In this document: piece after piece, positions 39,414-49,993 of the stretch
Layout of the letters: each line of letters begins with the position of its first letter
How positions within the stretch are numbered: position 1 is the stretch's first letter
Origin: Vibrio cidicii
GTDB lineage: Bacteria; Pseudomonadota; Gammaproteobacteria; Enterobacterales; Vibrionaceae
Length of the DNA: 64,000 nucleotides
Assembly (NCBI RefSeq): GCF_009763805.1
Contig: NZ_CP046804.1
Coordinates: 2,976,001 to 3,040,000, forward strand
Reading direction: 5' to 3'
The notes under the pieces: model-generated
Told to the model about the DNA's origin: nothing
Seen by the model: the letters and a program-made list of their open reading frames with translations, nothing else
Database searches by the model: none
Program-made: the position numbers and the translations under genes

Positions 39414-39662
39414 GAAAAATAGCGCGGGACGATGAGTTAAATGGAAAGCAGTAACTATACCGTAACCAAGACTCAAGCCGCAGTACTATCTTGGCTTTCA
39501 TTTTGGGAATCAGAGCTGGCGCAGAGATTTGTCCGTATCTTAAATCTGTGCATTCTAACCAAGGGCGCGAATTTGCCGGAAAACTCCTGCCACTGAGTTG
39601 GGAATGACGATGGCAGAAGTTTTCTGAGTCACATGTTTTAATGGGTTATCGGCGCTAAGCCA

Positions 39663-40166
39663 TCAAAGCAGGTCTAGGTGAAAAGTGGCATTGAGCTCAT
39701 AGCCATCTATTTCGCCGTCGTCGATATTGTAGCGAGTGTAACTGGCACCGATAGAGAAATAGTCGCTGATGAAGTAGTCAAAACCGACACCAAACATCGC
39801 ATCGGTACCGTCTTTGCTAGAAGTTAGGCTCAGGTACTTTGCGTCAGCATCCCATTGATGTAAGCCTGCACGTGCATAAATATCGACCATAGGTAAGGTC
39901 AGGGTTGGCTTGATGGCGACAAACTTGGTGCTGGTGTCCACGGTCGTGCCGTCGCTCTCTCCCTGACCTAAATTCATATAACCGGCTTCGACATCAAGAA
40001 AAGGCAAAATGCCGCTGCCGATGCGTACTCCATAGAGGAGGTCATTACCATAGCCCTCGCCATAATGAGCGCTGCCGCCAGTCACGCCGCCATAAAGAAT
40101 CGAGTCAGCGTTTGCAGCCATCGAAGTACTAGCCAAAAGCGTTAAAATAAAGATTTTTTGTTTCAC
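39663..40166 (-). CDS. Small outer-membrane beta-barrel protein
   Basis: This 167-residue protein has a signal peptide (MKQKIFILTLLASTSMAANA) and alternating strands with aromatic girdles (LDVEAGYMNLGQGES, VGFDYFISDYFSIGASYTRY). It resembles eight-stranded OmpA/AcfA-like barrels, though it ends in Leu rather than Phe (NATFHLDLL). The exact family is unsure and the function is unknown. It is alone on its strand, with no close operon partner. Confidence 0.78.
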   Translation of the reverse strand: MKQKIFILTLLASTSMAANADSILYGGVTGGSAHYGEGYGNDLLYGVRIGSGILPFLDVEAGYMNLGQGESDGTTVDTSTKFVAIKPTLTLPMVDIYARAGLHQWDADAKYLSLTSSKDGTDAMFGVGFDYFISDYFSIGASYTRYNIDDGEIDGYELNATFHLDLL

Positions 40167-40435
40167 GATTTACACCTCTAAGCCGTGATTGTTAGAAAGT
40201 AGAAACCAATACCACCATTGATGAATGGCTCTACGATATTGGACTTTTATATGAAAGCAGTTTTTATGCCACTTATTTTGCTTTGCATGATATAAAATCG
40301 ATGGGCATTAATGTCGAGAGAGTTGTTCACTGCTCTAGGGCGAGTTGGGATCGCGGTGGGGAAGGCTGATTCGAAAAATAGGCTTCAGCATCGGGAATGA
40401 TCTGAATTCTAGGATAGTGGTCTGTTTTTAAAGAT
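40167..40435. other. Intergenic region upstream of the beta-barrel gene
   Basis: Together with the pssA terminator this makes a 319-base gap without a gene. It holds the leader and presumably the promoter of the beta-barrel gene on the minus strand. I saw no small ORF with a ribosome site and no striking repeat. Confidence 0.4.
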
Positions 40436-40465
40436 AAAAAATGGCCTTAACAAGGTTAAGGCCAT
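40436..40465 (-). terminator. Terminator of pssA
   Basis: ATGGCCTTAAC and GTTAAGGCCAT form an 11-bp perfect stem around three bases, followed on the minus strand by a T run. It lies 20 bases past the pssA stop. Confidence 0.92.
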
Positions 40466-40485
40466 AACGGAAAGAGGAAAAAGGA

Positions 40486-41827
40486 CTAAAGGATTCTCTT
40501 CAAGACACCGTCTGCTTTGATGCGAGTGATCTTACGCACGAGTTTTTGCACCAATATCGGGTAATCTTCAAGTTTTTCTAGTTGTTTGTATGTGCAGACA
40601 AGCTGTGTATGTTGCAAGATGTTTTCCATCTCAGCGTCAAATTTATCCGTTAACTGCGCGTAATCGTCACGAATCAAGAGGCCGTTTTCTAGGTCGAGCG
40701 CCCAAGCGCGCGGATTCAAGTTATTGCCCGTTAATAGCATATAACGTTTATCCACCCAAATGCCTTTGAGATGGAAGCTATTGTCTTCATGCTTCCAGAG
40801 GCGGATCGAGAGATTTCTCGCGGCGATTTGCGCTTCAAAAGCTTTGGCGAATTTACGTAAGTTAACTTCGTATAAATAGGGCAGGCCGCCGATGGTCTTA
40901 AACTCTTTGTCTGGCGCGATATAAAAATCGTTTGCCGTTTTATCACCCACCACAATGGTCACTTTGACGCCGCGCTTGAGTGCTCGTTTGATCCCCCGCG
41001 CAATTTCTTTAGGGAAATTGAAATAAGGGGTGCAAATGAAAATTTCGTTTTGCGCCGCTTCAATGAGCTTGGCGACATTTTGGTTGAGCAAGTTACGTCG
41101 CTTGCCCAAGCCAACCAGTGGTGTGATGTAAAACTGGTCTTTTTCGGCCACTTGACTGTCAAAATGATAGCGAGCTTGAGCCAGTGAAGAGCGCAATTGA
41201 CGTATCGCCGCTTTGATCTCTTTGGTTTCAGGTTTATTGCTACAGCAAAGGTCATTGACGGCAGGGTGTGCGATCATCTGTTGCTGCACAAAGTTAACCA
41301 TGCTGTCTGCTAAGTTTTCATTTTTAATTAAATGATAGCGATCAAAACGATAGCGCTCACTATATTGCAAATAGACGTTATTGAGGCTGGCACCGCTGTA
41401 AATCACGGTATCATCAATCACGAATCCTTTGAGATGGAGCACGCCAAAGACTTCACGTCCTCGTACCGGGATGCCATACACGGGGATCTTATGTTGATAT
41501 TTTTGCGCATAAGCTTTGTAGAATGCGGCATTGCCTTCCGACTTTTCTGCGCCGATCAATCCGCGTTGGGCTCTATGCCAGTCAACACAAACATTGATAT
41601 CGAGGCCGGGGTTACGTTGCTTGGCTTCATAAAGCGCGGTGAGAATCTCTCTTCCTGCTTCATCGTCTTCTAAGTAGAGCGCAACCAGATAAATACGAGA
41701 CGTCGCTTTGGCGATTTCATCCAATAAACGGATTCTGAAGTCTTTTGCCGAGTGAAGAAACTTCCAGAGCGTCTGCATTTACAGCGACTGCCGGAAGCTG
41801 GGCAAACGGATTCCTGCTAGCCATCAT
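40486..41827 (-). CDS. pssA: CDP-diacylglycerol-serine O-phosphatidyltransferase PssA (frameshifted near N-terminus)
   Basis: PssA makes phosphatidylserine, the precursor of phosphatidylethanolamine. It is a phospholipase-D-fold enzyme with two HKD motifs: HLKGFVIDD and FHLKGIWVDKR. The open frame starts at 41778 (MQTLWKFLHSAKDFR). Upstream, another frame reads MMASRNPFAQLPAVAV. Deleting one base from the T run at 41778-41780 joins them; the Gln-Leu-Pro to Asp-Phe-Arg distance is then 22 residues, the same as in E. coli PssA. The restored length is about 446 (E. coli 451). The start could be either of two adjacent ATGs (41827 or 41824). Confidence 0.9.
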
Positions 41828-41923
41828 ATGGGGTGTATTACCTTAGTTATGTGCAGTATTGCGAGTTGGCCATTCTACCAAACATCTTAAATTCATTACC
41901 AGAAATGCAGTGGCTGTTTGCAT

Positions 41924-42355
41924 TTAATCGTCGATGAATTGCATAGGAATGAGATCTTTACCACTTTCACAGTAGCGCAGGTACTTTTGTTTCAGAGAGT
42001 TAGGCAGGACATCAAGCTCAATCGTCTTAAAACCATGCTGCGCATAAAAGGGCGGTAAATGGGGGTAAGCAAAGCAATAACAGTGACTGTTGAGAGCGTT
42101 TTCCCGGCAATAAGACAAAAGTGCGTGGCCAATTCCCTGCTGTCTGTGCGTTGGGATGACCAGCATACCAGTCAACAATAGCCACTCTTCTATCGGTTTG
42201 AAGCGGACCAGCCCGACCATTTGATGCTCTTGATAGGCAACAATCACTTGTTCGTCAGTTTTGGCTTTTGCGCTGGGGTAATAGGACTTGTAGAGCTTTT
42301 TTACCAGAGGAAGTTTGATGGGATCTAGCCGCTCGATGCGAATTGTATTTGCCAT
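41924..42355 (-). CDS. GNAT family N-acetyltransferase
   Basis: The 143-residue protein has the acetyl-CoA loop in LVIPTHRQQGIGHALLSYC (R/Q-x-x-G-x-G/A) and the C-terminal PPFYAQHGFKTIEL strand common in GNAT enzymes. The substrate is not predictable. It lies upstream of pssA on the same strand, 96 bases away, and might be co-transcribed. The ATG at 42355 (MANTIRIERL) is preferred; a GTG two codons earlier is possible. Confidence 0.85.
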   Translation of the reverse strand: MANTIRIERLDPIKLPLVKKLYKSYYPSAKAKTDEQVIVAYQEHQMVGLVRFKPIEEWLLLTGMLVIPTHRQQGIGHALLSYCRENALNSHCYCFAYPHLPPFYAQHGFKTIELDVLPNSLKQKYLRYCESGKDLIPMQFIDD

Positions 42356-42419
42356 GGTCACTGCGTCTTAGGTTGAAGTCATGTAGAATGGCGTCAGTTT
42401 AAGTTACGACGAAGAGCTC

Positions 42420-43457
42420 ATGCAAATTCAACATTCTGCTTCTTTAAAGCCTTACCACACCTTTGCCATTGAGCAGTACTGCGATTATCTGCTTGAAGTA
42501 AGCTCTCTTGATGAGTTAATTGATGTTTACTCGAATCCCGCCTTGGCTGAATTACCCAAGTTGGTGCTGGGTAAGGGCAGCAACATGCTGTTTACTCAGC
42601 CCTTTGCTGGCGTGGTGATCATTAACCGTTTGATGGGGAAAACGCTCACGCAAGATGACGACTACTACTATTTACACGTTGCTGGCGGCGAAGATTGGCC
42701 GCAGTTAGTGACATGGTGCGTGGAGCAAGGTATCGGCGGATTAGAAAATTTAGCTTTGATCCCTGGCTGTGCAGGCTCTGCGCCTATCCAGAATATTGGT
42801 GCTTATGGTGTCGAGCTCAAAGATGTCTGCGACTATGTTGATATTGTATCGCTTGAGGATTATTCACCACGCCGATTGACTGCCGATGAATGCCACTTCG
42901 GCTACCGAGATTCGATATTTAAACATCAGTGGTATGGACGCTGTGTGATTGTGGGTCTAGGGCTTAAGCTGAAAAAAAATTGGGTGGCGGTGAACAGTTA
43001 TGGCCCGCTACAGAGCATTCCTGCACATGAGCTGACGCCTCAGCGTATCTATGACACTGTCTGTCAAGTGCGTATGCAAAAGCTGCCAGATCCAGCACAG
43101 TTTGGTAATGCAGGCAGCTTTTTTAAAAACCCAGTCATTGATGCGCAGCACTTTGCTTATTTACAGAAACAGTTTCCGAACATCGTCGCCTATCCTGCGG
43201 GCGACAAAGTGAAAGTGGCTGCGGGCTGGCTGATTGAGCATTGTCAGCTCAAAGGCACGATGATTGGCGGCGCGCAGGTGCATCCCGATCAGGCGCTGGT
43301 TTTGATTAATGCTGCTGAGTGCAGCGCACAAGATGTGATTGCACTAGCTGGGCTGGTGTGTGATCGGGTCTGGGAGACGTATCAAATCGCACTGGAACAC
43401 GAAGTCCGTTTTATGGGGCGCGATGCAGAAACCACACTAGAACAGGTAAGACGATGA
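42420..43457 (+). CDS. murB: UDP-N-acetylenolpyruvoylglucosamine reductase MurB
   Basis: MurB reduces UDP-GlcNAc-enolpyruvate to UDP-MurNAc in peptidoglycan precursor synthesis, using FAD and NADPH. The 345-residue protein shows the FAD-binding segments LVLGKGSNMLF and GCAGSAPIQNIGAYGVEL, the catalytic FGYRDSIFK, and NAGSFFKNPVI. It is the type I form, like E. coli. Its stop overlaps the birA start (ATGA), the conserved murB-birA pair. Confidence 0.97.
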   Translation: MQIQHSASLKPYHTFAIEQYCDYLLEVSSLDELIDVYSNPALAELPKLVLGKGSNMLFTQPFAGVVIINRLMGKTLTQDDDYYYLHVAGGEDWPQLVTWCVEQGIGGLENLALIPGCAGSAPIQNIGAYGVELKDVCDYVDIVSLEDYSPRRLTADECHFGYRDSIFKHQWYGRCVIVGLGLKLKKNWVAVNSYGPLQSIPAHELTPQRIYDTVCQVRMQKLPDPAQFGNAGSFFKNPVIDAQHFAYLQKQFPNIVAYPAGDKVKVAAGWLIEHCQLKGTMIGGAQVHPDQALVLINAAECSAQDVIALAGLVCDRVWETYQIALEHEVRFMGRDAETTLEQVRR

Positions 43458-44422
43458 GAAAAGAACACACCGTTAAACTGCATTTACTCAGTAAACTGGC
43501 GGATGGTGACTTCCATTCTGGTGAAGCGCTCGGGCAAGAATTGGGCATGTCGCGAGCGGCCATCGCCAAGCACATCAATGGTATGCAGGAATGGGGACTG
43601 GACATTTATCGCATTCAGGGACGGGGGTACCAACTTGCCCAGTCGCTACACCTGCTTGATGAAACGCGATTACAAGCGCAGAGCATCACTCCCGTCGAAT
43701 TGATTCCGGTGATCGATTCCACCAATCAGTACTTACTTAATCGTATCGGCGAGCTTGAATCGGGCCATGTCTGTCTCGCAGAGTATCAGTCACAAGGGCG
43801 TGGGCGCAGAGGTCGTCAGTGGTTTTCGCCTTTTGGTGCCAACCTCTACATGTCTATGTATTGGAAACTGGAGGCGGGGATGGCAGCCGCCATGGGACTG
43901 AGCCTAGTTGTCGGTATTGCCGCGGTAGAAGCGTTGGAATCACTGGGTATACAAGGCGTCAAACTCAAGTGGCCAAACGATGTCTATTATCAGGATAAGA
44001 AACTGGCGGGCATTTTGGTTGAAATGTCTGGTCAAGCGGGTGGGGCGGCACATCTGGTGATCGGTATGGGGTTGAACATTCTGATGCAAGAGAGCAAAGA
44101 GAGTATCGATCAACCATGGACAGCGCTAAACCAGATTGAGAGCGCAACGCCGATAGATCGCAATCAGTTGGCTCTCGCATTGATGAATCGTTGGAAGCAA
44201 GCGCTCAAAGAGTATGAACTAAGCGGTATGCCCGGATTTGTTGAGCGTTGGAACCGCTTAGATAACTTTCGCGGTCGACAGGTCAAGTTGCTGATGGGTG
44301 CTCGAGAAGTGCATGGCGAGGTGGTTGGCATCGACAATCAGGGCGGGGTATTGCTCAGCTCGGCGAATGGAGTTCAGAGTTTCCTCGGCGGTGAGATATC
44401 TCTACGTCCAGTGGACAAGTAA
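43454..44422 (+). CDS. birA: Biotin-protein ligase/biotin operon repressor BirA
   Basis: BirA activates biotin, attaches it to carboxylase carrier protein, and in its biotinyl-AMP form represses biotin synthesis. The 322-residue protein has an N-terminal winged helix (ALGQELGMSRAAIAKHINGM), the catalytic GRGRRGRQWFSPFGANLY loop, KWPNDVYY with the key Lys, and a C-terminal SH3-like domain. The helix-turn-helix suggests it can act as repressor here too. Confidence 0.97.
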   Translation: MRKEHTVKLHLLSKLADGDFHSGEALGQELGMSRAAIAKHINGMQEWGLDIYRIQGRGYQLAQSLHLLDETRLQAQSITPVELIPVIDSTNQYLLNRIGELESGHVCLAEYQSQGRGRRGRQWFSPFGANLYMSMYWKLEAGMAAAMGLSLVVGIAAVEALESLGIQGVKLKWPNDVYYQDKKLAGILVEMSGQAGGAAHLVIGMGLNILMQESKESIDQPWTALNQIESATPIDRNQLALALMNRWKQALKEYELSGMPGFVERWNRLDNFRGRQVKLLMGAREVHGEVVGIDNQGGVLLSSANGVQSFLGGEISLRPVDK

Positions 44423-44433
44423 ATCGCAGGTTA

Positions 44434-45357
44434 CTATTTCCTCACCAGCACTTCTTCGACCGAGTGATTTGGCCCTTTGCGTAAGATTAGCTGTGCTCTT
44501 TCCTTGGTCGGTAGAATGTTTTCGCGAAGATTCAACCCGTTAATATCGAGCCAAATTTGCTGAGCTTTGGTGATGGCTTGCTGCTCAGAGAGCTGAGTGT
44601 AGTGATTAAAGTAGGAACCGGGCTCAGTGAACGCACCTTTACGGAACTTAAGAAAGCGTTCGATGTACCACTGCTCAATGATCTCGCAAGGTGCATCGAC
44701 GTAAATCGAAAAATCGAGAAAGTCAGAGACAAACACACGGTGTGGATCATGGGGATAGTCCATGCCACTTTGTAAAACGTTGAGTCCTTCAATAATCAAC
44801 ACGTCTGGACAATCAATCGTTTTTAACTCATCAGTGATGTCATAAGTGATATGCGAATAAACTGGTACCGTTAGATCGGGTTTGCCCGCCTTCACATCCG
44901 AGACGAACTGAACAAGGCGTTTCATATCATACGATTCAGGAAAGCCTTTGCGGTGCATAATACCGCGCTCATTCAGGACCTTTTTCGGGTAGAGAAACCC
45001 GTCGGTGGTGACTAATTCCACTTTCGGATGATTCTCCCAACGTGCAAGTAGTGCACGTAGCACACGGGCGGTGGTGCTCTTTCCCACTGCAACACTGCCC
45101 GCAATGCCGATCACAAATGGAGGGGCGTGCTCTTCGTTATTAAGGAATTTGTGCAGTACAGAGTTACGGCTCTGCCTTGCTTGGACATAGAGGTTAAGGA
45201 GACGAGCCAGTGGCAGGTAAACCTCAACGGCCTCCTGCATAGTCAGGTTCTCATTGATCCCCTGTAGCGCTTTTAAGTCAGCTTCAGATAGCGTCATTGG
45301 CACTGAGTTGCGTAAATCAGACCAATTTGCGCGACTGAATGACATAAATGGGCTCAT
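44434..45357 (-). CDS. coaA: Pantothenate kinase CoaA (type I)
   Basis: CoaA phosphorylates pantothenate, the first committed step of coenzyme A synthesis. The 307-residue protein shows the P-loop GSVAVGKS (87-94), [16 protein letters not shown] and the CoA-feedback region found in the E. coli enzyme, ending [10 protein letters not shown]. It converges with birA and diverges from the tRNA operon. The ATG at 45357 has an AGAAGAG site. Confidence 0.97.
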   Translation of the reverse strand: MSPFMSFSRANWSDLRNSVPMTLSEADLKALQGINENLTMQEAVEVYLPLARLLNLYVQARQSRNSVLHKFLNNEEHAPPFVIGIAGSVAVGKSTTARVLRALLARWENHPKVELVTTDGFLYPKKVLNERGIMHRKGFPESYDMKRLVQFVSDVKAGKPDLTVPVYSHITYDITDELKTIDCPDVLIIEGLNVLQSGMDYPHDPHRVFVSDFLDFSIYVDAPCEIIEQWYIERFLKFRKGAFTEPGSYFNHYTQLSEQQAITKAQQIWLDINGLNLRENILPTKERAQLILRKGPNHSVEEVLVRK

Positions 45358-45527
45358 ACTCTTCTCGCCATGTCCATTTGAATCCTAAAAGATGATGCAA
45401 AATACATCATGAACTCGAGAATGCAAATCACAATAGTAAAACTGCTGTTTAAAAAGCGATGTTTGTATAGTTTTGCAGCAAATGGTTGCCTTTAAACAAA
45501 AAATGGCGTTTTTTTGCAAGAAAGCTA

Positions 45528-45556
45528 TTGCAAGCCAAGAAATCATTCAATAGAAT
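45528..45556 (+). promoter_or_regulatory. Sigma-70 promoter of the tRNA-tuf operon
   Basis: A -35 TTGCAA and -10 TAGAAT are separated by 17 bases, with a GC-rich discriminator (GCGCTCC) before the first tRNA. This is the arrangement of stringently controlled stable-RNA promoters. An A/T-rich tract upstream (45490-45515) may act as an UP element. Confidence 0.75.
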
Positions 45557-45569
45557 GCGCTCCACTTAT

Positions 45570-45645
<76 letters not shown>

Positions 45646-45690
45646 TTTTCTCTTGAAGAATGCTTCAGGTAAGGAAATGGACAAAAATTT

Positions 45691-45775
<85 letters not shown>

Positions 45776-45810
45776 TATTCTTAAGGAAATAGCTCTCAGA
45801 GTTACGTGTT

Positions 45811-45885
<75 letters not shown>

Positions 45886-45898
45886 CTCTAATTTGAGT

Positions 45899-45974
<76 letters not shown>

Positions 45975-46067
45975 GCACTCTTGCTTTTTCCTTTTGAGTA
46001 CTAAATTCGCCATTATTGGTTGCGTGGTCATTCAAGCCACCTAAATCCGTACCTAGAGGGACAACTC

Positions 46068-47252
46068 ATGTCTAAAGAAAAATTTGAACGTACGAAACCG
46101 CACGTAAACGTTGGTACTATCGGCCACGTTGACCACGGTAAAACAACTCTAACTGCAGCTATCTGTACTACTTTGTCAAAAGTTTACGGTGGTAAAGCAC
46201 GTGACTTCGCATCTATCGATAACGCACCAGAAGAGCGTGAGCGTGGTATCACAATCTCTACTTCTCACGTAGAGTACGACACACCAAACCGTCACTACGC
46301 ACACGTAGACTGTCCTGGACACGCTGACTATGTTAAAAACATGATCACTGGTGCTGCACAGATGGACGGTGGTATCCTAGTTGTTGCTGCAACAGATGGT
46401 CCAATGCCACAAACTCGTGAGCACATCCTACTAGGCCGTCAGGTTGGTATCCCTTACATCATCGTATTCATGAACAAATGTGACATGGTTGATGATGAAG
46501 AGCTTCTAGAGCTAGTAGAAATGGAAGTTCGTGAGCTTCTATCTGAATACGATTTCCCAGGTGATGACCTACCAGTTATCCAAGGTTCTGCACTAGGCGC
46601 ACTAAACGGCGAAGAGCAGTGGGAAGCGAAAATCGTTGAACTAGCAGAAGCGCTAGACAACTACATCCCAGAGCCAGAGCGTGCAGTAGACATGCCGTTC
46701 CTGATGCCAATCGAAGACGTATTCTCAATCCAAGGTCGTGGTACAGTAGTAACTGGCCGTATCGAGCGCGGTATTCTGAAAGTTGGTGATGAAGTAGCAA
46801 TCGTAGGTATCAAAGATACTACAACGACTACCTGTACTGGTGTTGAGATGTTCCGTAAGCTGCTAGACGAAGGTCGTGCAGGTGAGAACGTTGGTGCACT
46901 ACTACGTGGTACTAAGCGTGATGAAGTAGAACGTGGCCAAGTACTAGCGAAGCCTGGTTCAATCACTCCACACACTAAGTTCGAATCAGAAGTATACGTA
47001 CTGTCTAAAGATGAAGGTGGTCGTCACACTCCATTCTTCAAAGGCTACCGTCCACAGTTCTACTTCCGTACAACTGACGTAACTGGTGATATCTCTCTAC
47101 CAGAAGGCGTAGAAATGGTAATGCCAGGCGACAACATCCAAATGGTTGTTGAGCTAATTGCACCTATCGCAATGGACGAAGGTCTACGTTTCGCAATCCG
47201 CGAAGGTGGCCGTACTGTTGGTGCTGGTGTTGTTGCGAAAATCTTTGAATAA
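46068..47252 (+). CDS. tuf: Translation elongation factor Tu
   Basis: EF-Tu delivers aminoacyl-tRNA to the ribosome. The 394-residue protein begins [20 protein letters not shown] with the P-loop [16 protein letters not shown] (G3) and NKCDMV (G4), and ends GVVAKIFE. The open frame begins at 46020; the ATG at 46068 is chosen by family identity. Codon choice is highly biased (frequent CTA, GTA, CGT), as expected for a very highly expressed vibrio gene. Position behind thrT corresponds to tufB. Confidence 0.98.
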   Translation: MSKEKFERTKPHVNVGTIGHVDHGKTTLTAAICTTLSKVYGGKARDFASIDNAPEERERGITISTSHVEYDTPNRHYAHVDCPGHADYVKNMITGAAQMDGGILVVAATDGPMPQTREHILLGRQVGIPYIIVFMNKCDMVDDEELLELVEMEVRELLSEYDFPGDDLPVIQGSALGALNGEEQWEAKIVELAEALDNYIPEPERAVDMPFLMPIEDVFSIQGRGTVVTGRIERGILKVGDEVAIVGIKDTTTTTCTGVEMFRKLLDEGRAGENVGALLRGTKRDEVERGQVLAKPGSITPHTKFESEVYVLSKDEGGRHTPFFKGYRPQFYFRTTDVTGDISLPEGVEMVMPGDNIQMVVELIAPIAMDEGLRFAIREGGRTVGAGVVAKIFE

Positions 47253-47271
47253 GATTTGACGAACCAGTAGT

Positions 47272-47299
47272 AAAAAGGGCATCATTTGATGCCCTTTTT
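47272..47299 (+). terminator. Terminator of tuf
   Basis: AAAAAGGGCATCA and TGATGCCCTTTTT form a 13-bp perfect stem with a two-base loop, followed by T. It separates the tRNA-tuf operon from secE-nusG. The 47300-47478 stretch holds the secE promoter region; a TATAGT-like -10 lies near 47450. Confidence 0.93.
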
Positions 47300-47478
47300 C
47301 TACGTTCAATATAATCTTTGCTGCTTTCTTAGGCAGGGTTATCTTGAGTGAAGAATTGTGATTGAGCAATGTCGCTTAGTCGTAAGAGTGCGCTGAGCTT
47401 AAATTCAGCGATATGGTGTTTGCCCTGCAACAGCGGGGCTGTTGTCGTCTATAGTAAGACTTGTGACAGGTTGGTTTT

Positions 47479-47860
47479 ATGAAAGCAAATAATGCTGAAA
47501 CTCCTGATAGCTCAAGTGCAGCGGATACGTTTAAGTGGGTAATCACTTTCGTACTGCTTGCTGCTGCTGTTGTGGGTAATTACCTGTATGGTGAAATGTC
47601 TGTAGTAGTTTCGTGCTGCAGGTGTAATCGTGTTGATTGCTGCCGCGCTTGGCGTTGCAGCAACAACGTCAAAAGGCAAAGAAGCGATCGCTTTTGCACG
47701 CGAATCCCGTATGGAAGTTCGCAAGGTGGTTTGGCCGACTCGTCAGGAAACCATGCAAACTACTTTGATCGTTTTAGCCGTAAGTATTGTAATGGCTCTG
47801 GTACTGTGGGGCATTGACGGCATTATGGTTCGTCTCATTGCTTTCGCAACCGGAGTATAG
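47479..47860 (+). CDS. secE: Preprotein translocase subunit SecE (frameshifted)
   Basis: SecE is the essential clamp subunit of the SecYEG channel. The restored protein has 126 residues and three membrane helices: [19 protein letters not shown], a second in [15 protein letters not shown], and [20 protein letters not shown]. The conserved cytoplasmic helix is [19 protein letters not shown]. The frame breaks at 47609-47611. Deleting one T gives [19 protein letters not shown]. Since SecE is essential and single copy, a real null frameshift is not credible. It is co-transcribed with nusG. Confidence 0.95.
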
Positions 47861-47873
47861 AGGGTTTAAATTC

Positions 47874-48422
47874 ATGAGTGAAGCTCCTAAAAAACGCTGG
47901 TATGTGGTTCAAGCCTTCTCTGGATTTGAAGGCCGTGTCGCCCAGTCTCTTCGTGAGCACATCAAAATGCATGGCATGGAAGAGCACTTTGGTGAAGTTC
48001 TTGTGCCGACTGAAGAAGTCGTTGAAATGCGCGCTGGTCAGCGTCGCAAATCTGAGCGCAAATTCTTCCCGGGCTACGTCCTCGTTCAGATGATTATGAA
48101 TGATGAATCATGGCACCTCGTTCGCAGTGTGCCGCGTGTCATGGGCTTCATAGGTGGCACTTCTGATCGTCCTGCTCCTATCACAGATAAAGAAGCAGAT
48201 GCGATTCTTAACCGTCTCGAGAAAGCGAGTGAAGCACCTCGTCCACGTACTATGTACGAAGTGGGAGAAGTGGTTCGCGTCAACGAAGGTCCGTTTGCGG
48301 ACTTCAATGGTACGGTTGAAGAAGTGGATTACGATAAGAGCCGCGTAAAAGTGTCTGTCTCGATCTTTGGTCGTGCAACACCCGTTGAGCTTGAATTTGG
48401 TCAAGTGGAAAAGCTTGATTAA
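47874..48422 (+). CDS. nusG: Transcription termination/antitermination protein NusG
   Basis: NusG binds RNA polymerase and links it to Rho or to ribosomal protein S10. The 182-residue protein begins [20 protein letters not shown] and has the NGN domain ([20 protein letters not shown]) and a C-terminal KOW domain ([20 protein letters not shown]). The start at 47874 follows AGAGGG, 13 bases after the secE stop. An overlapping longer frame from 47814 is rejected. Confidence 0.97.
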   Translation: MSEAPKKRWYVVQAFSGFEGRVAQSLREHIKMHGMEEHFGEVLVPTEEVVEMRAGQRRKSERKFFPGYVLVQMIMNDESWHLVRSVPRVMGFIGGTSDRPAPITDKEADAILNRLEKASEAPRPRTMYEVGEVVRVNEGPFADFNGTVEEVDYDKSRVKVSVSIFGRATPVELEFGQVEKLD

Positions 48423-48448
48423 AAAAACACCTTTTTAAGGGTTGTCTG

Positions 48449-48483
48449 AGGCGCGAATTATGACTATAATTTCGCGCCTTTTT
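48449..48483 (+). terminator. Terminator/attenuator between nusG and rplK
   Basis: AGGCGCGAATTAT and ATAATTTCGCGCCT form a 13-bp stem with a one-base bulge, followed by five T. It can end the secE-nusG transcript. A rplK promoter must lie in 48484-48567. Confidence 0.85.
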
Positions 48484-48567
48484 ACTTCAAAGTGAAGTAG
48501 AGAGAATTGTTAATCACGGGGAGCTGATCGACGATCAGCGTCTGAACCCAAACATTTAGGTATTATC

Positions 48568-48996
48568 ATGGCTAAGAAAGTTGAAGCTTATATCAAGCTG
48601 CAAGTTGCTGCTGGTATGGCGAACCCAAGTCCACCAGTTGGTCCTGCACTAGGTCAACGTGGTGTTAACATCATGGAATTCTGTAAAGCGTTTAACGCGA
48701 AAACAGAATCAATGGAAAAAGGTCTTCCTGTTCCTGTTGTTATCACTGTATACAGCGACCGTTCTTTCACGTTCGTAACTAAGACTTCTCCAGCAGCAGT
48801 TCTTCTTAAGAAAGCAGCAGGTATCAAGTCTGGTTCAGGTCGTCCAAACACTGAAAAAGTGGGTACTGTAACTGACGCTCAAATCCAAGAAATTGCAGAA
48901 GCGAAAGCGGCTGACATGACTGGTGCTGACATCGAAGCGATGAAGCGTTCTATCGCAGGTACTGCTCGTTCAATGGGCCTAGTGGTAGAGGGTTAA
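48568..48996 (+). CDS. rplK: 50S ribosomal protein L11
   Basis: L11 forms the GTPase-associated stalk base and is needed for RelA activation. The 142-residue protein begins [20 protein letters not shown] with the prolines [16 protein letters not shown] of the N-terminal domain and ends SMGLVVEG. It is the first gene of rplKA. No defects were seen. Confidence 0.98.
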   Translation: MAKKVEAYIKLQVAAGMANPSPPVGPALGQRGVNIMEFCKAFNAKTESMEKGLPVPVVITVYSDRSFTFVTKTSPAAVLLKKAAGIKSGSGRPNTEKVGTVTDAQIQEIAEAKAADMTGADIEAMKRSIAGTARSMGLVVEG

Positions 48997-49000
48997 TATC

Positions 49001-49702
49001 ATGGCAAAACTAACTAAGCGCATGCGCGTAATCCGCGAAAAAGTTGATGCAACTCGTGAATACGACATCAACGAAGCTGTTGCTCTACTGAAAGAACTGG
49101 CTACTGCTAAGTTTGTTGAGTCTGTAGACGTTGCTGTTAACCTAGGCATCGACGCTCGTAAATCTGACCAAAACGTACGTGGTGCAACTGTTCTGCCACA
49201 CGGTACTGGCCGTGACATCCGCGTTGCAGTATTTGCACAAGGTGCAAACGCTGAAGCTGCTAAAGCAGCGGGCGCAGATTTGGTTGGTATGGAAGATCTT
49301 GCTGAGCAAGTGAAAAAAGGCGTAATGGACTTTGACGTAGTGGTTGCTTCTCCAGATGCAATGCGCGTTGTAGGTCAACTAGGTACTATCCTAGGTCCTC
49401 GCGGTCTAATGCCAAACCCTAAAGTTGGTACTGTAACTCCTAACGTTGCTGAAGCGGTTAAGAACGCGAAAGCAGGTCAGGTTCGTTACCGTAACGACAA
49501 AAACGGCATCATCCACTCTACTATCGGTAAAGCTGACTTCTCTGCAGAGCAGATCAAAGAGAACCTAGAAGCACTTCTAGTGGCTCTGAAGAAAGCGAAA
49601 CCATCTTCAGCGAAAGGTACTTTCCTGAAGAAAGTAAGCATCTCTACCACTATGGGTGCAGGTGTTGCTGTTGATCAGGCTAGCCTGAGCACTCAAGCAT
49701 AA
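49001..49702 (+). CDS. rplA: 50S ribosomal protein L1
   Basis: L1 forms the mobile stalk near the E site. In E. coli it represses its own rplK-rplA mRNA. The 233-residue protein begins [16 protein letters not shown] and has the RNA-binding [20 protein letters not shown] segment. It starts four bases after rplK. Confidence 0.98.
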   Translation: MAKLTKRMRVIREKVDATREYDINEAVALLKELATAKFVESVDVAVNLGIDARKSDQNVRGATVLPHGTGRDIRVAVFAQGANAEAAKAAGADLVGMEDLAEQVKKGVMDFDVVVASPDAMRVVGQLGTILGPRGLMPNPKVGTVTPNVAEAVKNAKAGQVRYRNDKNGIIHSTIGKADFSAEQIKENLEALLVALKKAKPSSAKGTFLKKVSISTTMGAGVAVDQASLSTQA

Positions 49703-49711
49703 TCTATTTGC

Positions 49712-49746
49712 TTAGGCGCAAAAATTATGTATAATTTTGCGCCTAA
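49712..49746 (+). terminator. Long hairpin between rplA and rplJ
   Basis: TTAGGCGCAAAAATTA and TAATTTTGCGCCTAA pair over 15 bp with a one-base bulge and a four-base loop. No T run follows, so it may be a processing site or partial attenuator rather than a strong terminator. Confidence 0.65.
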
Positions 49747-49749
49747 TAT

Positions 49750-49993
49750 TTGTGGTTGGGGCTGAAGCTTGGTTCTTTAAGTAAATTTTTACTTGGTTGA
49801 ATTAAGACCCAGTCTCCGTCCAAGACCGTAGGTGTTTGTCGTAAGATAAGCTTAATTGTCCTACGTAGATGGTGCCCGAACTGACAGAAAGCTCTATGTA
49901 AATAGTTACCTTTCTTCTGGGAAAAGCACCTCAATAGCTCTCACTGTTGTGATAATAGTGAGTGGTGTAACAACAACCAGGAGTTAATCCAAG
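49750..49993 (+). promoter_or_regulatory. rplJ leader, probable L10(L12) autoregulatory region
   Basis: In gammaproteobacteria the rplJ mRNA leader folds into an L10(L12)4-binding structure that represses translation. This 240-base leader has several pairing segments, including CTCACT...AGTGAG at 49939-49961, 20 bases before the AGGAG site. It also contains GGTGCCCGAACTGACAG near 49870. The role is inferred from position and family knowledge. Confidence 0.55.
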
